64,000 bases of DNA from positions 503,394 to 567,393 of the forward strand of contig NZ_KN050846.1 in NCBI RefSeq assembly GCF_000746845.1. Reading direction: 5' to 3'. The notes under the pieces are model-generated. The model was not told where the DNA came from and did no database searches. It saw nothing but the letters and a program-made list of their open reading frames with translations. Below, in pieces: positions 43,481 to 52,315 of the stretch; positions within the stretch are counted from its first letter, which is position 1, and the number at the start of each line of letters is the position of its first letter. The translations under genes and the position numbers were made by a program. The stretch comes from Altibacter lentus (lineage in GTDB: Bacteria > Bacteroidota > Bacteroidia > Flavobacteriales > Flavobacteriaceae).

Positions 43481-44200
43481 TTATTCAGCAGATTCTTCCA
43501 TGGTGTGGTAAACATTTTGTACATCATCGTCCTCTTCCAACTTTTCAAGCAATTTTTCGACGTCTGCCGCCTCAGCTTCTGAAAGTTTCTTGGTGACCTG
43601 AGGAATTCGCTCGAATCCTGAACTAAGGATCTCGATATTGTTTTCTTCCAGATAGGCTTGTATCGACCCAAAACTTTCGAAAGGAGCATAGATCAACACA
43701 CCGTCTTCATCTTCAAAAATCTCCTCCACGCCGTGATCGATCAATTCCAGCTCCAATTCCTCTAAGTCCATACCTTCTCCCTGAATGCGAAAGTTACAGG
43801 TGTGATCGAACATGAAAACTACCGATCCGGATGTGCCGAGACTTCCATCAGATTTATTAAAGTAGGAGCGAACATTCGCTACGGTTCGTGTATTATTATC
43901 GGTAGCGGTTTCAATAAGTACTGCTATCCCGTGAGGCGCATAACCTTCGAACAAAACCTCCTTATAATTGCCCTGATTCTTGTCACTCGCCCGTTTAATC
44001 GCCCGCTCAATGTTATCCTTGGGCATGTTCACCGCCTTGGCATTTTGAATCACGGCACGTAAGCGGGAATTAGCATCGGGGTCGGGTCCGCCTTCTTTAA
44101 CGGCCATAACAATATCTTTACCAATACGTGTAAAGGCTTTGGACATTGCGGACCACCGCTTCATCTTACGTGCTTTGCGAAATTCGAACGCTCTTCCCAT
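43481..44200 (-). CDS. yebC: YebC/PmpR family protein
   Basis: A 239-residue protein of the YebC/PmpR family, described as DNA-binding regulators and, for some members, as translation factors relieving ribosome pausing. The opening MGRAFEFRKARKMKRWSAMSKAFTRIGKDI and AVKEGGPDPDANSRLR (cited in part) and NMPKDNIERAIKRAS are family signatures. GYAPHGIAVLIE and the acidic C-terminus LEKLEEDDDVQNVYH complete it. It is the last gene of a seven-gene minus-strand run starting with gcvT. Confidence 0.94.
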   Translation of the reverse strand: MGRAFEFRKARKMKRWSAMSKAFTRIGKDIVMAVKEGGPDPDANSRLRAVIQNAKAVNMPKDNIERAIKRASDKNQGNYKEVLFEGYAPHGIAVLIETATDNNTRTVANVRSYFNKSDGSLGTSGSVVFMFDHTCNFRIQGEGMDLEELELELIDHGVEEIFEDEDGVLIYAPFESFGSIQAYLEENNIEILSSGFERIPQVTKKLSEAEAADVEKLLEKLEEDDDVQNVYHTMEESAE

Positions 44201-44245
44201 AGTAACTGTTTATTTACAGAATTTTTGGCAAATTTATAAAATCTG

Positions 44246-45280
44246 TTAGTCCTTGGGAATATGTTTAGCCAAAAACTTTTCATTGGCAAGATTCAAATTA
44301 TTGATCACTTGTTGACGGTCTTTATTTAAGGAGGCCATCAATTTATTGTAGTTGCCAATAGCTTTATTTATTTCTTTTACTTTTAGATTATAACCATCTA
44401 TTTGTTCCTTTGTGCGTTTGCGTTCGGGTGTTTTTTCGAGGGTTGTTTTAATGGATTCGACCTCGTCGCTGAGCAGTAAGAATGCAACTACTTGTGGAAT
44501 GCTCGTTTCAGTTTCTTCTATAAAGAAATTAAAAGCGCGTTGGGTTGCTTCTAACAAGGAAGGGTCGCTTTTATACAGTTCTGCTTCAGTTAATTGCTTC
44601 AAACCTTCTTCGGCCATTTGCTGCAATGCATTCCCGTTTTGCTGAATGGCCCCTACATCACCTTTCTCAATAGCTTCCCAGAGGTATACATCATTAATGT
44701 TCACTTTAAAGAAACGCAGGTACATATCATTGTAATGTTTAAAGACTTCCGAAGAGATCGCCATCTTTTTCCCAAGATCCGATTCATTTTCAATAATATC
44801 GATATTATGCTTTGCAGCGTATGCATAGAAATGTGTTTCGTAATCCTGCTGAGCTTCTGCCATTTTTTTATCGGCGAGTTCGCGTGCCAGCATATACGCT
44901 TCCATTTGATCGTAAGACTGTTCTGCGACGGCCTTCATATCAATGATCTTCTCATAATCCTGTTTCATTAAGCTTTCATTCAATCTTAGATTTTCGAGCA
45001 CCTGATTTTTATAAGTATCTCCGTCAAATCCCTCGGCGCGTTCTATTTTTAAGATTGCTCGCTCCATCGATTTAATGAGGGAGTTTCGAGAGCCGTCCAC
45101 ACTGCGTTCATTTTTGCTGTGAGCAATAGCCTTTGTGTATTTCCACATGTTTTTGGTAATAATCTCTTGTTCACTCGAAATAAATTCTAAGTATTCCAAG
45201 GCATTTTTAAAGTTCTGTGCGTGCGCTACGTTTGAGATGCCAAGAATGAGAAAGGAAATAAAAAGGAGTTTCAGTTTCAT
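44246..45280 (-). CDS. Secreted helical protein, unknown (LIC11966-like)
   Basis: A 344-residue exported protein with a signal peptide cleaved near AHAQN (residue 22). The mature part is almost entirely predicted helix, with many Glu, Lys and Gln, and contains heptad-like stretches near the C-terminus (EINKAIGNYNKLMASLNKDRQ). It resembles the LIC11966-type surface proteins in general character; that name is tentative. It begins one base after the stop of the S41 protease gene, so the two are co-expressed, and it may be a partner or substrate of the protease. Confidence 0.65.
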   Translation of the reverse strand: MKLKLLFISFLILGISNVAHAQNFKNALEYLEFISSEQEIITKNMWKYTKAIAHSKNERSVDGSRNSLIKSMERAILKIERAEGFDGDTYKNQVLENLRLNESLMKQDYEKIIDMKAVAEQSYDQMEAYMLARELADKKMAEAQQDYETHFYAYAAKHNIDIIENESDLGKKMAISSEVFKHYNDMYLRFFKVNINDVYLWEAIEKGDVGAIQQNGNALQQMAEEGLKQLTEAELYKSDPSLLEATQRAFNFFIEETETSIPQVVAFLLLSDEVESIKTTLEKTPERKRTKEQIDGYNLKVKEINKAIGNYNKLMASLNKDRQQVINNLNLANEKFLAKHIPKD

Positions 45281-45281
45281 A

Positions 45282-47339
45282 TTAATGTGTGTTTGGTGCT
45301 AAAAGATATTCGGTTAAGATGTGATAGGCTTCTTCAATTTGGAGATCTGAAGTGATCTCTTTCAGAATAATTGTATTCGCTTTCTTTTCTTCAGAACTAT
45401 ACGCAAGCAACTCATTGGTAACCATGGTATTTGAAACCACCATGGATGCAGTATAGCCTTCCAACTCGTCGGCATATTTTTTCCAGAGGTTTAAAGATCC
45501 TGTATAATCATTATAGACATTTTCGAGGGTTAATGAGTAGGTTGTATCCTTGTTAATGTAGCTGTTTACCAGGAGTTCATTGAATTTTCGAATGTTCTGA
45601 AACCCGGTGCTGGCAGTTACCCGCTTCGCACTTCGCATCTTGATCTGCCCTAATTGAAAAGGCGTTAGTGCTCTGTGCTTTAAAGTGACGGGTACGGAAT
45701 CTATGGCGAGTGCGAACTTTAGATGTTTTTCTCCATTTGGCAACCGATCGTACATGTCCGGCAACTGAATGTCCGGAATAATCCCTTCCGATTGCAAACT
45801 CTTTCCTGTTACGCGGTAAAATTGATCTACCGTAATCTTACAATATCCCAGTTCTTTTTCATTGCTAAGCGGAAGTATGGTCTGGGCGCTAGATTTACCA
45901 TACGTAGGTGTTCCTACAATAATAGCTCTGTTGTAATCCTGCATGGCTCCGGCAAAAAATTCTGAAGCAGAAGCGCTAAATCCATTCACAAGCAACAAAA
46001 GCGGTTTAGTGAACAGCATGCCGCGCTTGGCATCCTTTAAAGTTGAAATTTCGCCTTCTTTGTACTTTATAATCGATAAGGGCCCACGGTCTACAAACAT
46101 CCCACTAAGGTCGGTCGCTTCTTTCATAGAGCCGCCGCCATTGAACCGCAGATCTATAATCAACGCAGCAATATTTTCCTTTTCCAATTTGTACAGTTCC
46201 TTGGCTAGATCGTTGGCAAGACCCAACCCGTCCCAAGATTCAAAATCGGTATAAAAACTGGGTACATTGATATATCCTATTTTGGTGTCCGACCCCAAAA
46301 TAAAACCTTGTACAGTGTTTTCTTCTACCTTGATCTCTGCTTTGCTCAGCGTTACCGTTTTCATGGAACCGTCCTGTTTTTTAAGTCTGAATTCAATGGT
46401 ATAATGTGCTTCATCTTGAGTAAAAGCTTGTATATCTTTATTTGAAACACAAACAAGCTCCATGGTATCGTTACCGGACTTCAATGATTTAATAATATCT
46501 CCTTCTTCAAAATCTTCATTGCGATGGGCGCTACTTCCGGGAGTGATGTATTCGATCACTATTTCGCCACTATCGTTCTTAGAAGTCATAAAGCCGAAAG
46601 ACATCGAGTTCGTTGACAAAGTCGATTCGAATACGGACTTTTCAGTATCATTGAAGAAAAGTGTATTGGGATCCATATAACTGGCATAAGCATTTAGAAA
46701 CGCTTCCTGTACAAAACGTTCAATACCTCCATTTTGATGAAGCAGTTCGTCCAGGATGCAAATTTCCCTTTGGATCACAACGGGTTTTACCAAGGCTTCA
46801 CGTTCTTTAAAGTTTCGCTGTATTGACGCAAAAATTGAATCTTCTTCAATAAGTCGCATCAAAACTCCGTAGCGTACTTTCTTATTCCAATACTTGGCGA
46901 TCCGGGCTTCGGTCGCTACATATTTAAAGGAGTCGCCGGGTGTAAAAACAAGCGTATCAGTACCAGAATAATCAAGAGGTTGTTCCTGCAATAACAGCAG
47001 ACTGCGCTTAGCAAATTCAATGCGTTTGGTTAATGTGCTGCTGTAGATTGAAATAAAATCGCAGCTGCCTGTGCGTATGTAATCGTCAAATTGAAGCTTG
47101 TCTTTTTCGAAAACTGCAATATCTTGTGTAGTAAAGAACCGTTTGTTTGGATCCAATTGATCGAGAAACTGGTCGTAAACACCTGCCGAAAGGCTGTCAT
47201 CCAGTGGCTTCGGACGTACGTGCTCCTTTTCAATTAGAAGTTTCAATGCCTGCGTCTGTTCGCAGAACAGGGAAGAATCCTGAGCGAATATCGTTGCAAT
47301 AGTAAAAAATACTATCCCGAAGCAAAAACGTGTGATCAT
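45282..47339 (-). CDS. S41 family C-terminal processing peptidase (Prc/Tsp-like)
   Basis: A 685-residue periplasmic serine protease of the tail-specific protease group, which cleaves proteins from their C-terminus. The signal peptide ends near FAQD (residue 20). A helical N-terminal domain with DQLDPNKRFFTTQDI leads to a PDZ domain (about residues 230-330, ITPGSSAHRNEDFEEGDII). In the S41 core the nucleophile Ser is in NGFSASASEFFAG and the base Lys in TPTYGKSSAQT about 25 residues later. The C-terminal extension is like the DUF3340 region of Prc. It is immediately followed by the secreted helical protein gene. Confidence 0.9.
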   Translation of the reverse strand: MITRFCFGIVFFTIATIFAQDSSLFCEQTQALKLLIEKEHVRPKPLDDSLSAGVYDQFLDQLDPNKRFFTTQDIAVFEKDKLQFDDYIRTGSCDFISIYSSTLTKRIEFAKRSLLLLQEQPLDYSGTDTLVFTPGDSFKYVATEARIAKYWNKKVRYGVLMRLIEEDSIFASIQRNFKEREALVKPVVIQREICILDELLHQNGGIERFVQEAFLNAYASYMDPNTLFFNDTEKSVFESTLSTNSMSFGFMTSKNDSGEIVIEYITPGSSAHRNEDFEEGDIIKSLKSGNDTMELVCVSNKDIQAFTQDEAHYTIEFRLKKQDGSMKTVTLSKAEIKVEENTVQGFILGSDTKIGYINVPSFYTDFESWDGLGLANDLAKELYKLEKENIAALIIDLRFNGGGSMKEATDLSGMFVDRGPLSIIKYKEGEISTLKDAKRGMLFTKPLLLLVNGFSASASEFFAGAMQDYNRAIIVGTPTYGKSSAQTILPLSNEKELGYCKITVDQFYRVTGKSLQSEGIIPDIQLPDMYDRLPNGEKHLKFALAIDSVPVTLKHRALTPFQLGQIKMRSAKRVTASTGFQNIRKFNELLVNSYINKDTTYSLTLENVYNDYTGSLNLWKKYADELEGYTASMVVSNTMVTNELLAYSSEEKKANTIILKEITSDLQIEEAYHILTEYLLAPNTH

Positions 47340-47376
47340 GAAGGGCTAACTGATTCGGCTAAAAAAGTACAAAATT

Positions 47377-47658
47377 TTAGCTTACCAAGTCGTCAATAAT
47401 CTTCGCCAGTTTAAAATCTTTTTCGGTCACGCCGTCTGCATCGTGTGTAGACAGACTGATGTTCAGGGTGTTGTATGTATTGGACCAATCGGGGTGGTGC
47501 TGCATTTTTTCAGCTTCAAAAGCAATGCGCGTCATTACCGAAAAGGCATCTTTAAAATCACGGAACTCGATAGTAGTATGGATGGCATTTTCACTGTAAT
47601 CCCAGCCTTCGAATTCTTGTAATTTCTCATTAATTTCTTTTTCACTCAACGCTTTCAT
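47377..47658 (-). CDS. phhB: 4a-hydroxytetrahydrobiopterin dehydratase
   Basis: A 93-residue pterin-4a-carbinolamine dehydratase that recycles the pterin cofactor of aromatic amino acid hydroxylases. The active-site motif EKMQHHPDWSNTYNTLNI (with the catalytic His pair) and STHDADGVTEKDFKLAKIID match the family, and the length is usual. No phenylalanine hydroxylase is adjacent. It lies 6 bases after the epimerase gene within the long minus-strand run. Confidence 0.93.
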   Translation of the reverse strand: MKALSEKEINEKLQEFEGWDYSENAIHTTIEFRDFKDAFSVMTRIAFEAEKMQHHPDWSNTYNTLNISLSTHDADGVTEKDFKLAKIIDDLVS

Positions 47659-47664
47659 AAGGCA

Positions 47665-48522
47665 CTAATATTTTAAGGTACTTATCTCTTCTTTAAGCGT
47701 ACTGTCCTCAATGACCTCTGCCACCGAAATACGATACTGCTTTGGTAGTTTGTTTTCCTTCGGAAGGATAGCCAGATAACTTTCCTCATTCCGACTGAAA
47801 ACACGCTTAAAGATAGGCAATTTATTGCTTAATTTATCGGTTAGCTCCCGAAACAGATCTTCATGGTGCACCATATCGCTACTGGCTAAATGAAAGATCC
47901 CCGTGAGTCTTTGATTGATGATGTAGTGAATTTGCTGAGCGATCTTATTGGCTGTTGTAACCGTTATGATAAGATTTGGGTAGACTTCAAAGGAAGCATG
48001 GTGTTTTATAGTTTGTTTTAGCTGAAATATCGTCGGAGAGTTTACTCCCAATACGGTTGGTAATCGCAGGATCGCGTAGGTCTCTTTGGGCAGTTCCCGT
48101 AAGATCTTCTCTATTGCAAGTTTATGTTTGCCATAGTCACTTTCGGCCATTGGGAGATCGTTCTCGTACGATGGATATGCGAACTTGCCATCGAAAACAG
48201 CCGCAGAAGACAAGAACAATAATCTGGTTCCTTCATTGGTGAGAACGTAATTAGCCAAGGTTTGGTGCATGGTTCGCAGTGATGCAAAATCTCCTGTTAG
48301 CGAAGAGATGATCACGCATGGTTTTACTTCAGCAAGGACCTCTAAAATCGTCTGTTTTGTGACATCAAACCGAAAAAACACCTTATTATCCCTTAGGTCT
48401 TTAATGTCGTTGCAATACGTTCCGTAGACATCAAAATAGGATTGTAGTTCCTTATAGAGCGCATGGCCAATAAAACCACTGGCGCCTATAATTAGAATTC
48501 TATTTTGAGGGATTTGTTTCAT
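47665..48522 (-). CDS. NAD(P)-dependent sugar-nucleotide epimerase/reductase (RfbD-like)
   Basis: A 285-residue extended short-chain dehydrogenase. The Rossmann motif ILIIGASGFIGHALYKEL is at residues 9-26, and the active site is YGKHK (YxxxK) near 145 with the upstream Ser in LFLSSAAVFDG. It resembles dTDP-4-dehydrorhamnose reductase (RfbD) more than UDP-sugar epimerases. In flavobacteria a sugar-nucleotide-binding protein of this kind commonly sits between gcvT and yebC, so it may not belong to a polysaccharide pathway. The true substrate is unknown. Confidence 0.83.
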   Translation of the reverse strand: MKQIPQNRILIIGASGFIGHALYKELQSYFDVYGTYCNDIKDLRDNKVFFRFDVTKQTILEVLAEVKPCVIISSLTGDFASLRTMHQTLANYVLTNEGTRLLFLSSAAVFDGKFAYPSYENDLPMAESDYGKHKLAIEKILRELPKETYAILRLPTVLGVNSPTIFQLKQTIKHHASFEVYPNLIITVTTANKIAQQIHYIINQRLTGIFHLASSDMVHHEDLFRELTDKLSNKLPIFKRVFSRNEESYLAILPKENKLPKQYRISVAEVIEDSTLKEEISTLKY

Positions 48523-48546
48523 GGAATCAATAGAGAAAATGAACGA

Positions 48547-49461
48547 TCAAAAAATGGACGCTCCGGTTTTTGTGGTGAATCTTTCAAGTGCCTGCATCCC
48601 AAGATAGGAATTTCCCTTTGGGTTCAAGCCCGGCGCCCAGGTGGCCAGAATGTATTCGTTAGGCAGCAAAGCCACAATACCTCCGCCTACACCACTTTTT
48701 CCCGGGAGTCCGACTTCGAAAGCAAATTCTCCTGCTTCGTCGTAGAACCCACAGGTAAGCATGATCGCATTGATACGTTTTACCTGTGTGAGCGTAAGAT
48801 GTGCCTTATTGCGCATACATATTCCGCGATTGGCAAATAGATAGAAGGCGTTTGACAATTGCTCACAATTCATTTCCAAAGCGCATTGATGAAAATAGAA
48901 ATCGAGTACTTGGTCTACGGGATTGTTTAAATTACCGAATGATTTAAGCAAATAGGCAGTAGCGTAGTTCTTAAACCCGGTAGCTTTTTCAGATGTGGCA
49001 ACCCGTTCGTTATAATTAATGGTCGCATCATTCGCCAAGCCCCGAACATACGCCAGAAAATCTTCTTTAGGATTTTTCAGTTCAGAGATAAGGATATCGG
49101 CAACGACAATAGCTCCGGCATTTATCAACGGATTTCTGGGGATTCCTTCTTCCATCTCGAGAAGCGATAAATGATTGAAGGGATCTCCGGAGGGCTCTAC
49201 GTCCATTCGGTTCCATATAGATGTTCCCACCAGTGATAATGCTTTGGCCAAAGAGAGCACTTTGGAAATACTTTGAACCGAGAAACGTGTCTTCCAATTT
49301 CCTGCACAATAATTCTCTTCGTTGATCCGGTTAAGGTAAATTCCAAAGTTATCTTGGGAAACAGAAGCCAGTTCAGGAATGTAAGAAGCCACTTCACCCG
49401 TATCCTCAATACCCAGGAGTTCTGTGTGAATGTCTTCTAATACCTGCTTGTAATCGATCAT
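48547..49461 (-). CDS. glsA: Glutaminase
   Basis: A 304-residue serine-dependent glutaminase (beta-lactamase-like fold) hydrolysing glutamine to glutamate and ammonia. The catalytic SxxK is in FSVQSISKVLSLA near residue 65. NPLINAGAIVVAD, a Tyr-containing YNERVATSEKATGFKN and the C-terminal GLPGKSGVGGGIVALLP all match the GlsA family, as does the length. It starts one base after gcvT ends. The two are metabolically unrelated beyond ammonia release. Confidence 0.95.
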   Translation of the reverse strand: MIDYKQVLEDIHTELLGIEDTGEVASYIPELASVSQDNFGIYLNRINEENYCAGNWKTRFSVQSISKVLSLAKALSLVGTSIWNRMDVEPSGDPFNHLSLLEMEEGIPRNPLINAGAIVVADILISELKNPKEDFLAYVRGLANDATINYNERVATSEKATGFKNYATAYLLKSFGNLNNPVDQVLDFYFHQCALEMNCEQLSNAFYLFANRGICMRNKAHLTLTQVKRINAIMLTCGFYDEAGEFAFEVGLPGKSGVGGGIVALLPNEYILATWAPGLNPKGNSYLGMQALERFTTKTGASIF

Positions 49462-49462
49462 A

Positions 49463-50545
49463 TTAGCCTTTGTAGAACGGTAATTTCACTACCGTAGCCG
49501 GCACCGTGTTCTTTCGAATTTGAATAAGGATCTCTGTTCCGGGAGTACTGAGTTCAGCGGGGACATAGCCCAGACCAATTCCCTGGTTCAATGACGGAGA
49601 CATGGTACCGCTGGTCACCGTTCCGATAACTGATCCATCTTTTGAAACAATTTCGTAGCCTTGTCGTGGAATGCCGCGTTCGTTAAGCTGAAATCCAACC
49701 AGTTTCATATCGACTCCTTCTTCTTTTTGCTTTTTCAACGCTTCAGAGTTTACAAAGTCTTTTGTAAATTTTGTGATCCATCCTAAGCCCGCTTCCAGGG
49801 GAGAGGTGGTGTCGTTAATATCATTTCCGTAGAGGCAATAACCCATTTCCAAGCGCAGGGTATCACGTGCGGCCAATCCAATAGGCTTAATACCATAATC
49901 GGCACCGGCTTCCATCACTTTGTTCCATACTTGCGCTACTTCGCTGTTCTTGCAATAGATCTCAAAACCACCACTTCCTGTATAACCGGTCGCACTAATA
50001 ATAATGTGTTCAATTCCGGCAAAATCTGCCACTTTAAAGGTGTAGAATTTAATTTCTGAAAGGTCTACACTCGTTAAGGATTGCATTGCTTCCACAGCTT
50101 TGGGACCTTGAATCGCCAGCAAGGAAAAATCCTCTGAAAGATTTCGTATTTCGGCACCCATAGTATTGTGACTTTTAATCCAATCCCAATCTTTGTCGAT
50201 GTTTGAAGCATTCACCACCAATAACCATTTTTCGGCATCGAGTCGGTATACAATTAGATCGTCTACAATTCCTCCTGACGCGTTGGGTAAACAGCTGTAT
50301 TGCGCCTGCCCATCCACCAATTTGGAAGCATCATTGCTGGTGACCTTTTGGATAAGAGCTAAGGCGTTTGGACCCGTGATCAGGAATTCTCCCATGTGAG
50401 AAACATCAAAAACACCCACACCTGAGCGAACCGTTTCATGTTCCGCTACCACTCCTTCGTAGGAAACGGGCATATTATAACCGGCAAAGGGCACCATCTT
50501 AGCACCTAATTGTTCGTGAACGTGAGAAAGAGCAGTTTGCTTCAT
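49463..50545 (-). CDS. gcvT: Aminomethyltransferase (glycine cleavage T-protein)
   Basis: A 360-residue T-protein transferring the methylene group from the aminomethyl-H-protein to tetrahydrofolate. The opening [28 protein letters not shown] (in part) is typical. [32 protein letters not shown] with the folate-binding acidic residue, and [19 protein letters not shown] near the end match the family. The frame is open 30 codons upstream, but the family begins at the ATG at 50545. It heads the minus-strand run. gcvH and gcvP are not in the window. Confidence 0.95.
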   Translation of the reverse strand: MKQTALSHVHEQLGAKMVPFAGYNMPVSYEGVVAEHETVRSGVGVFDVSHMGEFLITGPNALALIQKVTSNDASKLVDGQAQYSCLPNASGGIVDDLIVYRLDAEKWLLVVNASNIDKDWDWIKSHNTMGAEIRNLSEDFSLLAIQGPKAVEAMQSLTSVDLSEIKFYTFKVADFAGIEHIIISATGYTGSGGFEIYCKNSEVAQVWNKVMEAGADYGIKPIGLAARDTLRLEMGYCLYGNDINDTTSPLEAGLGWITKFTKDFVNSEALKKQKEEGVDMKLVGFQLNERGIPRQGYEIVSKDGSVIGTVTSGTMSPSLNQGIGLGYVPAELSTPGTEILIQIRKNTVPATVVKLPFYKG

Positions 50546-50562
50546 GTGTATTAAATTTTTCG

Positions 50563-50595
50563 CAAATGTAATGTTATCTGTAAAAGGTAACGAAA
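50563..50595 (-). promoter_or_regulatory. Candidate promoter of the gcvT operon
   Basis: On the minus strand TACATTTG (plus 50563-50570) is an exact TAnnTTTG box, with TTTCG (plus 50591-50595) 20 bases upstream as a weak -33 element. The leader would be only about 12 bases, leaving no room for a glycine riboswitch. Confidence 0.5.
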
Positions 50596-50769
50596 GATTT
50601 GCTTGATTGTTTTCAACAGGGGTAGTAACTTGCAAGTTCGTATCTCAACCGAACATCTAACAAAATACAAGATAGACTCTGTGGGTAATACGTCCACTTT
50701 TTAGATCAATAGTTTTCAGGCATAGTGTAAAAGCGGTCGTGTTTTGGTACAATAAAAAAGAACGAGCAA

Positions 50770-52305
50770 ATGAAAATATTTTCTTCAGAACAATTATACA
50801 AAGCCGATAAGATCACAACAGAAAAGGAAGAAATTACTTCTGTAGATCTTATGGAGCGAGCGGGAACACAAATATTTAACTGGTTGCATCAACGCATGCA
50901 AGGAGCGCAGGTTCCTATTCATATCTTTTGTGGTATCGGGAACAATGGCGGCGACGGCCTCGTGGTGGGTCGATTACTCATTGAGCACGGCTACAATGTC
51001 ATCCTGTACGTGGTAAATTGCAGTGACAAACGGTCCAAGGAGTTTTTAATAAACTACGACCGTGTAAAGAATGTGACCAAGAACTGGCCTAAATTGATGA
51101 AATCTGAAGACGATTTCCCTACCATCGCTCCACAGGATATTATTATCGATGCCATCTTTGGAATTGGTCTCAATAGGTGTCCGGATGGTTGGGTTAAAAA
51201 ACTTATACAATATCTCAATGCCAGCAAAGCATTTAAACTGTCAATAGACATTCCCAGCGGGTTGTTTGCTGAAAAGCCCTTGAGTGATCCGGAAGCAGTC
51301 TTAAAAGCTAACCATACGCTTACCTTTCAAGTACCTAAGCTATCTTTCTTCCTTCCTGAAACCGGAGCGTACGTACCCTTTTATGAAGCCATTGATATTG
51401 GTCTGGATGCAGAATTTCTCAGTAACGCAGAACCCTTGGCACAGCTTATTGGAAAACAGGAAGCACAATTGTTCTACAAACAACGACAAAAGTACGTTCA
51501 TAAGGGATCGTACGGTCATGCGCTACTAATAGCAGGAAGTTACGGAAAGATGGGTGCCGCGGTTCTAGCTACCAAAGCTCTGTTACGTACCGGTGCCGGT
51601 ATGGCGACCACGTATACTGCAAAGTGTGGTTATAACATCCTCCAAACGGCGATCCCTGAAGCGATGGTACTCACAGACGAACACGAAATGTTCGTGACGG
51701 AGATTCAATATGACTTTCAACCATCGGCTGCAGGGATAGGCATGGGTATAGGCGTTCATGAAGAAACCGTGACTGCTTTCAAGAAGTTTTTAGCGAACAT
51801 AGAAATTCCTTTGCTCCTCGACGCAGATGCCCTAAATATACTGGCCTCTCACACTGAATTACTAGGTCAACTTCCAAAACACTCTATCTTGACACCACAT
51901 CCCGGAGAGCTTGAGCGATTGATCGGATCCTGGAGTTCAGATTACGATAAACTGGACAAGGCAAAGGCCTTTGCAAAAAAGCACGAGATTGTATTGCTTA
52001 TTAAAGGAGCAAACTCCATCATTGTCTTTGAAGAAAAATTGTACATCAATACTACGGGCAATCCGGGCATGGCCACTGCGGGTAGTGGTGATGTACTTTC
52101 CGGTATGATCACCGGTTTACTCTCACAAGGATACGATCCATTATTGGCCACAGTGTTTGGAGTCTACCTGCACGGCAGTGCCGGTAATATAGTTTCTCAA
52201 GAAAAAGGGTTTGAAGCGGTTATCGCCGGAGATATCATTGAGCACATTGGCAGTGCTTATCTGTCTTTGTTTGAACAAGACGCTCCCGAAACCGAACAAG
52301 CTTAA
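50770..52305 (+). CDS. nnr: Bifunctional NAD(P)H-hydrate repair enzyme Nnr
   Basis: A 511-residue fusion of NAD(P)HX epimerase and ADP/ATP-dependent NAD(P)HX dehydratase, which repairs hydrated nicotinamide cofactors. The N-terminal NnrE domain (about 1-215) has CGIGNNGGDGLVVGRLL and IDIPSGL. The C-terminal NnrD domain (about 225-500) has GHALLIAGSYGKMGAAVLA, LTPHPGELERLIG and the ribokinase-like active site TGNPGMATAGSGDVLSGMI with its catalytic Asp. The length fits the fused bacterial form. It is convergent with the TlpA-like gene, 10 bases apart. Confidence 0.95.
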   Translation: MKIFSSEQLYKADKITTEKEEITSVDLMERAGTQIFNWLHQRMQGAQVPIHIFCGIGNNGGDGLVVGRLLIEHGYNVILYVVNCSDKRSKEFLINYDRVKNVTKNWPKLMKSEDDFPTIAPQDIIIDAIFGIGLNRCPDGWVKKLIQYLNASKAFKLSIDIPSGLFAEKPLSDPEAVLKANHTLTFQVPKLSFFLPETGAYVPFYEAIDIGLDAEFLSNAEPLAQLIGKQEAQLFYKQRQKYVHKGSYGHALLIAGSYGKMGAAVLATKALLRTGAGMATTYTAKCGYNILQTAIPEAMVLTDEHEMFVTEIQYDFQPSAAGIGMGIGVHEETVTAFKKFLANIEIPLLLDADALNILASHTELLGQLPKHSILTPHPGELERLIGSWSSDYDKLDKAKAFAKKHEIVLLIKGANSIIVFEEKLYINTTGNPGMATAGSGDVLSGMITGLLSQGYDPLLATVFGVYLHGSAGNIVSQEKGFEAVIAGDIIEHIGSAYLSLFEQDAPETEQA

Positions 52306-52315
52306 GCTAGTTGCT

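Noticed and set aside
50546-50769. Glycine riboswitch upstream of gcvT
   Set aside because: The predicted leader is about 12 bases, and no tandem aptamer-like segments are visible.
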